A stretch of 64,000 bases of DNA. Source: Undaria pinnatifida (lineage: Eukaryota > Sar > Phaeophyceae > Laminariales > Alariaceae). The notes under the pieces were generated by a model. The model was given only the letters and a program-made list of their open reading frames with translations, was not told where the DNA came from and ran no database searches. Location of the stretch: NCBI GenBank assembly GCA_012845835.1, contig JABAKD010000108.1, positions 1,094,001 to 1,158,000 on the forward strand, in the 5' to 3' direction. Within the stretch, counting starts at the first letter, position 1. Every line of letters begins with the position of its first letter. Below are positions 35,600 to 45,964 of the stretch, piece after piece. The position numbers were made by a program, and so were the translations under genes.

Positions 35600-35934
35600 A
35601 CTCAGAATCAAACACCGAGTTCCACCGTATGTACTCCACCGTGGAAGATTAATGGAGAATTCGCCACGAAGGGCAACACCCCTAAAACAATGTCCTTGCT
35701 CTCTGTGAGCGGCTTTCTGGACGCCCGTGACGACGACGCAAGTGTGGCCCGCAAAGTATCAAATAATACGAGGGGTGGGAGGGGAGGGGTGCGAATGAAG
35801 CGTGTTTATGCTGGGTGTACGGAAGCAAACCGAATTATTGGCAGGATACGGTATGGTAGAGTATAGCAGTACGAGCTAGCAGTACGAGCTATCAGTACGA
35901 GCTAGCAGTACGGCGGTGTGTAGTAGCAGACATG
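35600..35934. other. No gene; short 14 bp tandem repeat
   Basis: 'agcagtacgagct' repeats about four times at 35866-35913. Before it is unremarkable sequence upstream of the ankyrin pseudogene, where its promoter may have been. Confidence 0.5.
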
Positions 35935-35989
35935 TTAATGTTCAACTAGGATGTGGACCGAAAACAAACGAAGATTAACAGCAAGCTGC

Positions 35990-37027
35990 CGTATGAATCG
36001 AGCATAGTAGGGAGAATCGCTCCGATCCCGCCGGCCTGAACTCCGGCAACGGCGTAAGGGCAACGGCAGCCTGTCAAGTACAAGTGCCCTGTAGTTCACC
36101 TGCTGTGCTGGGATGCCGCTTATTGGAGGTGGGGGTTGCTGCTGCGCAGCTGCAGGTGCAGCTCCAGGTGCAGCTCCAGGTGCAACTCCAGGTGCAGCTC
36201 CAGGTGCAGCTCCAGGTGCAATTCCAGGTGCAGCTCCAGGTGCAGGTGCAGCTCCAGGCGCAGGTGCAGCTCCAGGTGCAGGTGCAGCTCCAGGCGCAGG
36301 TGCAGCTCCAGGTGCAGGTACAGCTCCAGGTGCAGCTCCAGGTGCAGGTACAGCTCCAGGTGCAGCCCCTGCAGGGAGAGCCGTTCCGATCCCGCCGGCC
36401 TGAACTCCGGCAACAGCATCATGCCAACAATCACAAAACGAAAGTAACAAATTCGAACAACTGCTGTCACCTATGATATCATACGCACATGTTGGGATGG
36501 ACGGAATATGTACCGCAGTAACGCGCCCCACATCTTGGCAGTGATACAGGTACAGGCATGGGGTCGTCAGTTTACATCAGTTTACAGTCGACACAGCAGG
36601 GGCAACGGCAGCCCGTCATTTTCAAGTGCCCTCTAGTTTATTTGCTGTGCTGGGCCGGCGCTCATTGCAGGGGTTGTTGCCGCGCAGGTGCAGGTGCAGG
36701 TGCAGGCGAAACTCCTGCAGGAAGGGAGAGATCCCGCCGGCCTACACTCCTGCAACAACACTATGCCATCAAGCACCAAACACAAAACAAACGCAAAACG
36801 TTTGAGCAACTGCTTTTACCTATGATATCATACGTACATGTTGGAATGGACGGGATATGTACGTTCAGCAGTAACGAGTAACGCGCCCCACATATTGACA
36901 GTAGTACAGGCGTACAGGTATGGACGGAATATGTACAGTAGCCGCGCGCCCCACATCTTTGCAGCGGTGGTACCGGCAGTGGTAGCGGCACAAAACGAAA
37001 GGGGAAGCATTTGAACAACTGCTGTCA
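35990..37027 (+). repeat. Segmental tandem duplication (two long copies, one partial)
   Basis: Blocks 'gatcccgccggcct', 'gggcaacggcagcc', 'ctatgatatcatac' and 'taacgcgccccacat' recur in order at about 36026-36530 and 36590-36900, with a third partial set at 36910-37027. Copy 1 holds a much longer GCAGCTCCAGGT tract than copy 2. Minus frames read Gly/Ala/Pro-rich protein, but only because of the microsatellite. Confidence 0.75.
36150..36370 (+). repeat. 12 bp minisatellite GCAGCTCCAGGT with 6 bp variants
   Basis: About 18 units of GCAGCTCCAGGT, some with an extra GCAGGT or GCAGGC. All six frames stay open through it: plus frames read (AAPG)n or (VQLQ)n, minus frames (PGAA)n or (LELH)n. The copy at 36685-36712 is contracted to a few units. 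Confidence 0.9.
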
Positions 37028-37811
37028 CATACGAACAGCGCGAGAACGGGTATGATACAGCAGTCCATCATCTGTGACGCCCGATCTACTGTGTGTGATA
37101 CTGCTGTATGATACTTGGTATGATACACTTGGTATGATATACAGCAGTGCAGCAGCATAGGATACTTTATTGCTATACGTTCGAAATTCAGAATGAGACG
37201 TACATACAGAAAACAGAGATAAGAGGGAGGAGCAAAGAGAGAACCAGAGAGAGTGCGGGAGACTACGAAAGAGGATAGAGACAAGACACGAACAGCAGAT
37301 GAAAAGAGAAACACAGCAACAACACATCTTTCTTGTACCTCACTACACGGCTGCGTGTTGCTGCCGTTGGGTGTTTGGGCTAGTTCGGTGTGCGTGCTCG
37401 CTGCAGCTGCGGTACGTATCATACCGTACCTGTGGGATGGCCCGGCGTTGATGTGCTGCTGCTCTCCTTTCCGCTTCTTCTTGTTCTGCTGCTGCTACCT
37501 TCTGGGCCTCTGTTCGGCTGATGGCAGTCTTCTTCTGCGAGACCGGATATGTGCTTGAGATCGGTCTGTCCTCTGGTGGTGGTCGTGGCTGGCGTGATGG
37601 TGTGTCTTTGTGGTCTTCGTGGTTTCTGAGAGAAGTTTGAATTTCCATCCAATTTTCCATACAAAGTATGACACGGCTCCCGAGAACCAAAAAGGGGACA
37701 GGTAAGGGTGTCACCCCGGGGTTTCTACGGCTTGAATGTTTGGGTGTTGGTTCTTTTTGTAACCCATGGGTTAAGATTAGGCGCTCCCCCCGGGTTGTCG
37801 GAGTTGTATAT
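37028..37811. other. No gene recognised
   Basis: A minus frame (37897-37343, 184 codons) is open, polar and Arg/Glu-rich with no known domain. A Gln/Ala-rich coiled stretch AEQEEAERRAAAHQRR is its only feature. It overlaps a SINE head at its start, so it is not accepted as a gene. 37190-37290 is GA-rich. Confidence 0.35.
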
Positions 37812-37900
37812 ATAAGCCGGTCGCCCCGGTGGCGTATGAGGTTATCCTCGAGCCTGGTATAGGTCAGTTTCGTGAGTTCGAATCCCCCCGAGTGCATACA
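37812..37900 (+). mobile_element. tRNA-like SINE head (type F)
   Basis: A box TGGCGTATGAGG (37830-37841), B box GAGTTCGAATCC (37873-37884), spacing 31 bp as in tRNA genes. No cloverleaf with a paired acceptor stem was found, so this is a SINE head and not a tRNA gene. It is cut off after the head, next to family D. Confidence 0.7.
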
Positions 37901-37929
37901 TAAACTCCGGAGTATATGAAATTATTCTT

Positions 37930-38290
37930 TTGTTTCAGGGATTTGGTCAGGAGTTTCTTTTCGTCTCGGCCTGAGTATGCGATTCGCGGAACTGGAATTC
38001 TCGGTCAAATAGCTTCGTTCGAGCGCCGGCGTCGGGGGGCGGCTCCAACGCCCCTCACCCTGCCGTGTCCGTTCCGCACATCGACGTGAACGCGGACGGA
38101 TGTCGAGCGAGACAAGCGAGAGGTTGCAAAAATACCGCATGTCGAGAAGGAATTCCGGAGGTTTTGGTTGTATCTTAATGTCTGCCACGCCTGGATGATT
38201 TGCAAAATTGGCATCATTTCCAAACGGTAGTTGCTAATGTTTGCAATTTTGCTGTGGCATACTCTCGAGCGTTTGTTTTGCTTTTGACGT
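37930..38290 (+). repeat. Dispersed repeat family D, copy 2
   Basis: Starts 'gggatttggtcaggag' and closely matches copy 1 (4905-5265), including 'cgcatgtcgag' and 'gcgtttgttttg'. A short tandem piece 'gacgtctgcagggctt' follows twice (38287-38339). Confidence 0.75.
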
Positions 38291-38364
38291 CTGCAGGGCT
38301 GGAGCGTTTGTTTGTTTTGCTTGACGTCTGCAGGGCTTGAACGAATAAAACACGTTAAAAAAAA

Positions 38365-38640
38365 TGTCTTCGGGGGGCGGCTCCAACGCCCCTCGCCCTT
38401 CCTTATCCGTCGGGCACCTCGACGTGAACGCGGATGAATGCTGAGCGAGACAAGGGAGAAGTTGTATACATCTTGAATTTTGAAGAGGTAATCTTGCGAC
38501 TTTGGTCGTATCTTATAATAACGTCTGCAGCGTCCGGATAATTTCCAAAATTAGCATCATTTCCAAACGGTGGGTAGTTGCTAAATCTTTGAATTTTGCG
38601 GTGGTATTCTCTCGAGCGTATGTTTTTCTTGGCGTGTGCA
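38365..38640 (+). repeat. Dispersed repeat family D, copy 3
   Basis: Begins inside the family at 'cttcggggggcggct' and lacks the first ~100 bp. It continues through 'cgacgtgaacgcgga' to 'ctctcgagcg'. More diverged than copies 1 and 2. Confidence 0.7.
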
Positions 38641-38850
38641 GGGCTTGAGCGCGTGTTATAATACCAGTCACACTGATCGTCGGTTTTTCATCGAGTGTTG
38701 CTAACTCACGCTCTCGCGCTATCTGCAAGTCAATTATTGCTCAACAAAACGAAAAATTATACGAGTAAGCACTCGGGGGGATTCGAACTCACGAAGCTGA
38801 CCTATACCTGTACCAGGCTCAAGGATATAACCTACGCCACCGGGGCAGTG
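38640..38850 (-). mobile_element. Family F element, head-side fragment
   Basis: On the minus strand the tRNA-like head (B box at 38791-38780) leads into 'tacgagtgc' and the 'gttagcaacactcgatgaaaa' body block, then stops at family D. Confidence 0.7.
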
Positions 38851-38857
38851 AGTGATA

Positions 38858-39004
38858 TAGAGCCGGTCGCCCCGGTGGTCTAGTGGGGTTACACTCGAAT
38901 ATTACTACTATTTACATTAGCGTTGGTCCTTGAGTTAAATAACCACCGTTGTGAGCTTTGTTGGCTTATTTATTTGCAGAGATAAATGGGGAAAAAATGG
39001 ATCA
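38858..39004 (+). mobile_element. SINE type B head
   Basis: A box TGGTCTAGTGG (38876-38886); B box degenerate (TTGAGTTAAATAACC, about 38929-38943). It starts a few bases from the inverted type F head at 38850, the same head-to-head layout as at 16425/16428 and 39668/39670. Confidence 0.7.
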
Positions 39005-39668
39005 ACTAACTGCTGAAGCGCACGCATGACTAAACGAGGAGGAGGTAGTAGTGATTATGATTACTTCGGCGCCAGGAAAAGCCACACAGCAGCAGCATTG
39101 CGAGTGGCTGCGTCCCCGGGGCCACGATGGTTGTATTATACAAGGTCCTCGCCACTCGAAGGTGGTGATAAATAGGCAGTAGGATGGCGTGCTTTGTTGT
39201 TGCTGTGATCCCTGACTCCGTTGCTGTGGTCGTTTGCCGGTCCAGTGCAAGCGGTCGTGTGTTAGTACGTAACTGACAAATGAGTATGTGTTGCTTTGTA
39301 CTTGACGTGCTCCTTATTGCTACTGATTGCAGATTATTCATCACTTCTAGTAATTTTTCATTTCTTTTGGCACACTTCTACTTTCCAGCTTCTGGGCATA
39401 CAAGCCGTGGTCACAGGTGTCGTCCTTACCCCCCCCCCCCCGGTTATTGACTTCACCTTTTTAGCGCATAGATAGGGTTCAGCACTCACTGATCGTCGAT
39501 TTTTTATCAAGTGTTGCTGACTCATGCTCTCGCGCTTTCCACAAGTCAATTAGAGCACAAGACAAATTATACGAGTACGCACTCTCGGGGGAATCCGAAC
39601 TCACGAAGCTGACCTATACCTGTACCAGGCTCGAGGATATACCCTCATACGCCACCGGGGCAGTGAGT
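39005..39668 (-). mobile_element. Family F element, reverse copy
   Basis: Head at 39668-39590 (B box changed to GAGTTCGGATTCC), body through 'ctgaaccctatgcgc', a G-run and 'cttgcactggaccgg', ending at 'cgcacgcatgactaa'. The junction ctgctgaagcgcacgcatg at about 39010-39028 is the uninterrupted (empty) form of the site filled by the solo LTR at 39837-40171. Confidence 0.7.
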
Positions 39669-39669
39669 G

Positions 39670-39836
39670 ATATAGACCCGGTCGCCCCGTTGGTTTAGTA
39701 GGGTTACACTCGAATACTACTGCTTTTGATAATAGCGTTGGTCCTTGAGTTAAATAACCACCGTTGTGAGCATTGTTGGCTTTATTTATTGGCAGAAAAA
39801 AATGGGCAAAAAAAAGGATAAACTAATTGTTGAAGC
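39670..39836 (+). mobile_element. SINE type B head and short body
   Basis: A box TTGGTTTAGTAGGG is a mutated form (39690-39703). The body runs to 'aaactaattgttgaagc', where the solo LTR is inserted. Confidence 0.65.
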
Positions 39837-40171
39837 TGTGGACAGTGGAGCACCAGAGAGTGTGTAGTGTTGTTGGTAGGACACGACAGTTGATCTTCTT
39901 GGGGGTGATTGACTGTTGAGGATCTGATGCGGTATGTGGACGTTATCTAGATCTGAAGACAACTACTGTAGTAGGGGTTTCTACTTATCCTCTTCTGGAT
40001 TCTGATGTGGGGATTCGGGGATGAAGTTAAGATCGCTTGTTTTCTTGTGTTCGGAGCTAATACAACTTCTCTCTCCTTTCTTTGCACCTTAATGGTGCTG
40101 ACCAGCCCCCCTCAGGCCAAGGGGGGATACTTTCTGGTCAGTAGACCTTGCCTAGCTTAGGCGTGTCTACA
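39837..40171. mobile_element. Solo LTR, 335 bp, TSD AAGC
   Basis: It begins TGTGGACA and ends TGTCTACA (inverted ends with one mismatch), and is flanked by AAGC at 39833-39836 and 40172-40175. The same flanking sequence without the insert is present at 39010-39028 ('ctgctgaagcgcacgcat'). This is the signature of LTR-LTR recombination after retrotransposon insertion. A stem 'ctgaccag...ctggtcag' lies near its right end (40096-40142). The parent element is not in the window. Confidence 0.85.
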
Positions 40172-40794
40172 AAGCGCACGCATGACTATACCAGGAGGAG
40201 GTAGTAGTGATTACGATTTCTGCGCCAGGAAACGCCACACAGCAAGCAGCACTGCGAGTGGCTGCGTCCCCGGGGCCTCGAGGGTTGTATTACATAATTT
40301 CCTACTGCTGTAAGCTGCGCCACTCGAAGGTGGTGGTAAGTAGACAGTAGGATGGCGTGCTTTGTTGTTGCTGTGGTCCCTGACTCCGTTGCTGTGGTCG
40401 TTTGCCGGTCAAGTGCAAGCGGTCGTGTGTTCGTACGTAACTGACAAATAAGTTTGTGTTGCTTCGTACTTGACGTGCTCCTTGTTGCTGCTGATTGCTG
40501 ATTGATCATCTCTTCTAATGACTTTATTTTTTTTTGGCACACTTAAGTCTTCTACTTTTCAGCTTATGGACATACAAGCCGTGGTCACAGGTGTCGTCCT
40601 TACCTTCGCCCCCCCGGGTATTGTTTTCATTTTTTTCGGCGCAAAGGGTTCAGCACCCACTGATCGTCGATTTTTTATCGAGTGTTGCTAACTCACACGC
40701 TCGCGCTTTCCGCAAGCCAATTAGAGCTCAAGACGACAAACTATGCGAGTACGCACTCTCGGGGGGATTCGAACTCACGAAGCTGACCTATGAC
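40172..40794 (-). mobile_element. Family F element, reverse copy
   Basis: Very similar to 39005-39668, with 'gcacgcatgacta' at the tail side and the B box 'gagttcgaatccccc' at about 40782-40767. Its head is cut after the B box by the family E fragment at 40795. Confidence 0.7.
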
Positions 40795-41092
40795 CAGTCG
40801 GCGTGTGCTCGGATTTATCCGATCGAAATCAGATGAATGAAGCTCGCAATCGATTCACTTAAAAAAAGGTAGCTATTAATTGTACATAGTACATTGTTAT
40901 TATTTTCAGTCTCTATCGAACTCTTGGCATTACCTTACATACTGTACGCGCAGACTATGATTGTGTGTGGTGATTTTTTTCTACTCTACCAAGTATTGAA
41001 TCGAACAATTCGAAGTGCTGCCCTGCCCTACCCGAAGCATGGGTGCCACACCCATGCGGAGCCCTTGGGCATCCATGCGAAGCCCTTGAACT
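40795..41092 (+). mobile_element. Family E 3' fragment
   Basis: 'gctcggatttatccgatcg' to the hairpin end, matching 58451-58720. The hairpin is shortened (GCATGGGTG CCA CACCCATGC, 41038-41058), and a duplicate 'gaagcccttg' follows. Confidence 0.75.
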
Positions 41093-41334
41093 CGTATACA
41101 TTCGTGGGGACTTTTTCTTTTGCGCACAAATTGACTTGCGGGAAGCGAGAGAGCGTGAGTTAGCAACACTCGATGAGAAATTGACGAGCAGTGGGATTGC
41201 TGAACCCTATGCGCGATAAGAGTTGAAGGCAAGAACCGGGGGGGGAAAGGGACGACACCTCTGACCACGGGTTGTCCAGAAGCTGGGAAGTAGAAGTGCG
41301 CGAACAAATATAGACTATAGACTACAGACTATAT
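41085..41334 (+). mobile_element. Family F body fragment
   Basis: 'ctcgtatacattcgtgggga' to 'ccagaagctgggaagtaga' matches 16508-16712. It lacks the tRNA-like head, which would have preceded it and is replaced by the family E end. Confidence 0.65.
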
Positions 41335-42010
41335 TATAAAAATTAAAATACACTCCAGCTGTGAGATCGAATATTTTGTCGAAACTCATCTCTGTGTGTG
41401 ATACTCCGATCACGCGTATTACGGGTTGTGTCCTCATTTGGGATATAGGTCGGCAACTCCCCTTGCAACTACAGTGTAGCTATCAGGGTCAACAGGGTGA
41501 TGTTAGGCAGTCTGTGCGCGGAAACTGTAAAACCCGTTTCTGAGGGGGAAAAAATCTGACAGCTGTGGAAGAAAATGCATCAGTTTATCATGTGAATCCT
41601 GTACGTCGAATAACCGGTGAGGGGAGGGCGGAGTTTTCAAGGACGTGGGGGCCTGATGTTGATCAAAAGGGGGGGCGGGAGGGGGGGACGGAGGTGGGGC
41701 AGCTCAATTTGTGCGTGGAAACTATATATCCTTCTTGCGGGGGAGGGGGGGGAGAATGTTGGGGGGGGGGGGGGGGGGGGGGGAAGGCTTAGATCGCATA
41801 GATGTAAGGGTTTGCTATACGCCTGTTGCTAGGTCTAGGCGATGGTGCGGGTGGTGGGGAAGGAGGGGGCGTTGGGGGCAGGGGGGTGGGGGTGGGAATT
41901 GCAGCACCGGCATGGACGGCTCTAAAACGATAATGAGGTGATATCCAGCGCGTGGAAGTGTTTATTACTCTGGCGGATTTCGATATTAGGTGAGGCGTTT
42001 GAGCAAGAGA
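41335..42010 (+). repeat. Poly-G repeat family A, forward copy
   Basis: Starts after 'gactatattataaaa' at 'tacactccagctgtgagatc'. Contains 'ggaaactgtaaaacccg', a 20+ G-run at 41760-41783 and the 'tttattactctggcgg' end module. Confidence 0.8.
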
Positions 42011-42444
42011 GAGCAAGGAAATATTTATGTGAATCAATTATGATTGTGGGAATTGACTCTCTGTCGTCCCCAGATGACCGTTACTTTGTGTACGATCTCC
42101 GGCCAATGAGCGACCAGCAATCAGACAACAAGGCCATACCAGGAATTTTTATGTTTTTTCATGAAAAAAATGAAGAACGTCAGCTGTGAGTACAACCGAT
42201 TGAATGGGTAAAACTCTGATAAAAATCGAAAAACGTCAACCGTTCGTACAACCGATTGAAAAGCTGAAGCTTGACTTTGCAAGCTGCGTGGTACATCTAT
42301 GTTTCACTAATACTTCGAAGTATATAATAGTTGCACAAAAATTTACGGAAGGTCGTTTGCGCTTTTTTTTTCGTCTGAAACTCGATCGAGCCTGAAATTC
42401 CAAATTCTTTGTTCAGTGCTATCGCGTACAAGTACTACTATTAA

Positions 42445-43475
42445 TAGGGCTGGGTACTGAACCAGTACGTACTGCCAGTAGTACTAGTACTGGCAGTATC
42501 CTGATACTGGTAAACCGACCTGCCAGTACACCAGTACATTCGCATATAGACGAAGATCCCAATATACGCCTCAAGAACCAGCGGAAACCCATAGCTTCAG
42601 GCTGCCTGCTGAGAGGACGCCGGGGCCGCGAGGAGGGGGTAGGGTAGTGGCTGTCTTTGCTGGGGAAGATTTGCAGTTCTGCTAGTTTCAGTTTTGTTTT
42701 CTCCTGCAGGGTGCTCGTGGCGAAAAGAACCGCCATCCTGATGACTCTGTTTGTTGTGCTGGTATCTAGCGGCTGTGATTTATGCGCGGTGTAGGTTTTG
42801 GTTGGGTAGGTAGCTTTCGATAGCTGTGGCACCGTTGTTATCTCGTTGTGTACTCTGTTGCTCTGTTGCTGCCGTTGCACCGTTGTTCGTAGGCACATCA
42901 ACTGATGGACTGATGATGGTGATCGACTTGGTTGCTTGCCGTCGTCTTTAGTACTCTTGTCAATCTATAGCTATCAATCTACTTTTTTTCCAATATACGC
43001 TGGGTTGAGTATGTGTGACATGGAATGAGTGCTATCCATTCCAATTCATGCTTATGCATACGCTACGTCACCCATGATCATGGAGTATATGGGCGTTGCA
43101 AAGTTAAAGATTTGTGCTACATTCTACACATCCTCCATGTTGAAAATCGGTACATATTTGGGCGTTGAACTCGAATTTTAGTGCCGTTTTCCCCACAAAA
43201 GTGCCTCTGTCATATGAGCCAAAATCACTCATTTTTTATGCTCTAGTGAAGCCAAATCGCGTAAAAATTCGCCTCCGGCGCGGCGCCTCCAGCGGGGCCC
43301 TCCGGGGGCGCCTCCAGCGAGGCCCCCTCACCAGCCGGGGGGGGCCGATGGTCGCGGCGCAGCCGCGACCGCGCGGCGCAGCCGCGCCACCAGTATACTG
43401 ACCGGATCCAGTATACTGGCTGCTGACGCAGCCAGTATAACTTGTACTGGCGCTGCGCGCCAGTACCCAGCCCTA
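42445..43475. mobile_element. Non-autonomous hAT transposon, 1031 bp, TSD ACTATTAA
   Basis: It begins TAGGGCTGGGTACTG and ends with the exact inverse CAGTACCCAGCCCTA. It is flanked by identical 8 bp duplications, ACTATTAA at 42437-42444 and 43476-43483. An 8 bp TSD with TAGGG-type ends is diagnostic of the hAT superfamily. Subterminal regions are full of short CAGTAC/GTACTG palindromes, as expected for transposase-binding sites. A 160-codon minus frame (42901-42419) overlaps the left TIR and shows no hAT transposase motif, so movement would need a helper. Confidence 0.9.
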
Positions 43476-43667
43476 ACTATTAATATTTCATCGACCAGAC
43501 GAAATTGGTCTACAGCAACAAGTAGCAGCATTATTAGTTGTAGCGAAGACCACTGATAGGGACAGCTTACGCTATACCTACAATGGGACCCGAAGGGTGC
43601 GCCTGCTAGCGTTGGGCTGCGAAAGCAGCTGAGTTAAATCGACACACGACGCGTATGAAAATACGTG

Positions 43668-43822
43668 GGAGTGTGGTGAGCTGAAGCTTTATTTTTCCCC
43701 GTCCGCCGGAGGATAAAAAATATATATACGAGTATATATAATACGTGGAAGTGTGGTGATCTAAAGCTTTATTTTTCCCCATCCATCCGCCGGAGGATAT
43801 ATATATATATATATATGTATAA
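43668..43822 (+). repeat. 75 bp tandem duplication ending in (AT)n
   Basis: 'gtgtggtgagctgaagcttt' (43672) and 'gtgtggtgatctaaagcttt' (43750) both lead to 'cgccggaggata' and AT-runs. An inverted copy of the same piece is at 45030-45080 ('tatcctccggcggatgggg'). Confidence 0.75.
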
Positions 43823-43974
43823 TAGCATTCGAGGAATTGAATGACGAAGGCAGCGACACCGCCGTGTTTCACGCCTAGAATACCGTCAGCAAGTCTCTCC
43901 ACGATCACTATAAACATAGAGCCACAGCAGCAGTCGGTCTGCGAGGGAGCCTCGGATCTAGATGTTTATATATA

Positions 43975-44685
43975 TAAATAAAAAAACACTCCAGCAGCTA
44001 CGAAGCTGAAGTGAGATCGAAGATTTTATCGAAACTCATCCTTGCAAGCTGCGTGTGATACTCCGATCTCGCGTATTATGTTATAAAAAATGAAAATACA
44101 CTCCAGCTGTGAGATCAAGGATTTCGTCGAAACTCATCTTTGCAAGCTGTGTGTGATACTCCGATCGCGCGCATTACGAGTTGTGTGTCCTCATTAAGGA
44201 TATAGGTCGGCGACTCCCCTTACAACTACAGACAGTGTAGCTATCAGGGTCAACAGGATGATTTTAGTCAGTCTGTGCGCGGAAACTATAAAACCCGTTT
44301 CTGAGGGGGACAAAATCTGACAGCTGTGAAGGGAAATGTATCCTTTTATCAAGTGAATCTTGTAAGTCGAATAACCGGTGACGGGGGTGGGGCGGAGTTT
44401 TGAAGGACGTGGGGGCCTGGTTTTGATCAAAAGCGGGCGGGTTTGGAGGGGGGGGGGGCGACAACAAGGAACACAATCGGGGGGGGGGGGGAAGGGGGCA
44501 ATTTGTGCATGTAAGCTATAAATCCTTTCGAGGGGATAAATCTGACGGTTTTGGCACCAGTATGTTATTGGGAGCGAGGGGGGGGGGGGGGGTTGGGGCG
44601 GGGGGGGGGGGGGGGGGGCGTGTGGGGCAGCTCAATATGTGCCTGGAAACTATACATTATTTTGAGGGGATAGATGTGTTATGGT
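43975..44685 (+). repeat. Poly-G repeat family A, with duplicated start
   Basis: A first start ('cactccagcagctacgaagc', with a small insertion) at 43987 runs ~90 bp, then a second start at 44097 begins the main copy. G-tracts at 44478-44492 and 44578-44622. Inserted in the family E copy. Confidence 0.8.
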
Positions 44686-45020
44686 ATCATGCATCAAGTA
44701 GCAGAAGCTGGCTCAGTGCGCGCCTCTGTCAGTTGCTACGTAGAGAACATGTAGCAAATATTTGGCCATCCCTCTGCTGGCCCTGGATGCTTGGTTGAGT
44801 CGAAACGTCAAGAAACGCACTCGAAACGTCTCACGTCTCTTCGTGGCCAGAATAATAAAGGGTCAGTCTGCGTTGGCTCGGATTTGTCTGATCGAAAAAT
44901 ATATGATGAAGCTCGAAATCGGATTTACGCAAGAAACGGAGAAACGGAGGAAACTACAGAAGTAGTGAGTAGTCCACTGCTGTTAGTCTATATCGATCTC
45001 TTGATATTACTTTACGTTTT

Positions 45021-45750
45021 TTTTTTTTTTTTTATCCTCCGGCGGATGGGGAAAAATAAAGCTTTAGCTCACCATACTTTATTATGTTTCTTTTCCGAGC
45101 TTTGGCTCTCCTTTGCGGTTGGGTTGTTTCTTCGATTTCCCCTTCATTTTGTTTGTTTCATTTTTTGTTTTATTTTTATCTTTGTTTTTATTTGTTTTCT
45201 TATTTTGTTTTTTGTTTTTTGTTTTTGTTTTTGTTTTTGTTTTTGTTTATTTCGTATTTCTCTCTTCCAATGTATTTCTGTTGCTGACGTATGTATGTTG
45301 TGCCTGTCGTACCCAGTACTAGGGCATGACATTGCGTTGTCGAATACATTACGATGCATTATCTCTGTGTCGTAGCTTGTGACCACAGAGCTGATCTTTC
45401 TAGGGTGAAGAATCAGTACGGACACTGGGTGTGCTGGATGTCGACGAGTAGAAGAACGGTTTAATGTGAAGAACACACACACACACAAAAATCAGTGACG
45501 TAAGGAACATGTTTTACTACTCCCTCGTTTAAAAACCCTAAGAAAAAGACGATCGCTGCCCTCGTGGTGATGGTGTGCGTGTGGGTCGTGGGTCTCCGTG
45601 TGCCATCCTCCTGCTGTGGTTCTGCATGGCCGCCTTTTCGCCTTAGCTCACTCGGCCCGCTCATTCACACTTGCTCTCGTTGACACTCAATTCCAATCGG
45701 TTCCCCTTCCCCCGTTCCAAAAAAACAAAATGCTCCTCGCAGCTTGCGGT
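45021..45750. other. Insert within family E, no gene
   Basis: It opens with a T-run and 'tatcctccggcggatggg', then a (GTTTTT)n tract at 45205-45252 that leaves Phe-rich frames open. The right half is unremarkable. It interrupts family E sequence, so it is probably one or more insertions. Borders are uncertain. Confidence 0.4.
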
Positions 45751-45964
45751 GCTGATCTGAAAAAAAAATCTCTACAAGTACGATCTAATATTGAATCAAA
45801 CAAATCGAAGTGCCGCCCTGCCCTTCCCACAGCATGGGTGATGCTGGCACCAATGCGGAGCCCTTGTACTCATGTCAGGCAATGACTCGATTATTAGTCG
45901 TATCATATCATCCATAGCAGCCAGGGGCATCTTCATTTTTATAATATGTCTTCATAATATATTA

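Larger units (their letters stand above)
42060..45872 (+). mobile_element. Third family E copy, shattered by nested insertions
   Basis: Pieces occur in the order of the 56567-58720 copy: 'cggccaatgagcgaccag' (42101), 'caacaagtagcagcatt' (43517), 'cattcgaggaattgaatga' to 'cggatctagat' (43825-43960), 'cagaagctggctcagtgcg' to 'tattactttacg' (44701-45018), 'attgaatcaaacaaatcgaag' and the hairpin end (45790-45872). Between them lie the hAT element, a 75 bp duplication, a family A copy and a 45021-45750 insert. Confidence 0.6.

Noticed and set aside
35935-36531. 198-codon Gly/Ala/Pro-rich minus frame (collagen- or elastin-like)
   Set aside because: Produced by the 12 bp minisatellite; the flanks have no signature and the duplicate copy does not keep the frame.
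37812-37900. tRNA gene at the type F head
   Set aside because: A and B boxes are present but no cloverleaf; the same sequence recurs as a repeat.
42419-42901. hAT transposase fragment in the 160-codon minus frame
   Set aside because: No hAT dimerisation or catalytic motif; the frame runs out through the TIR.
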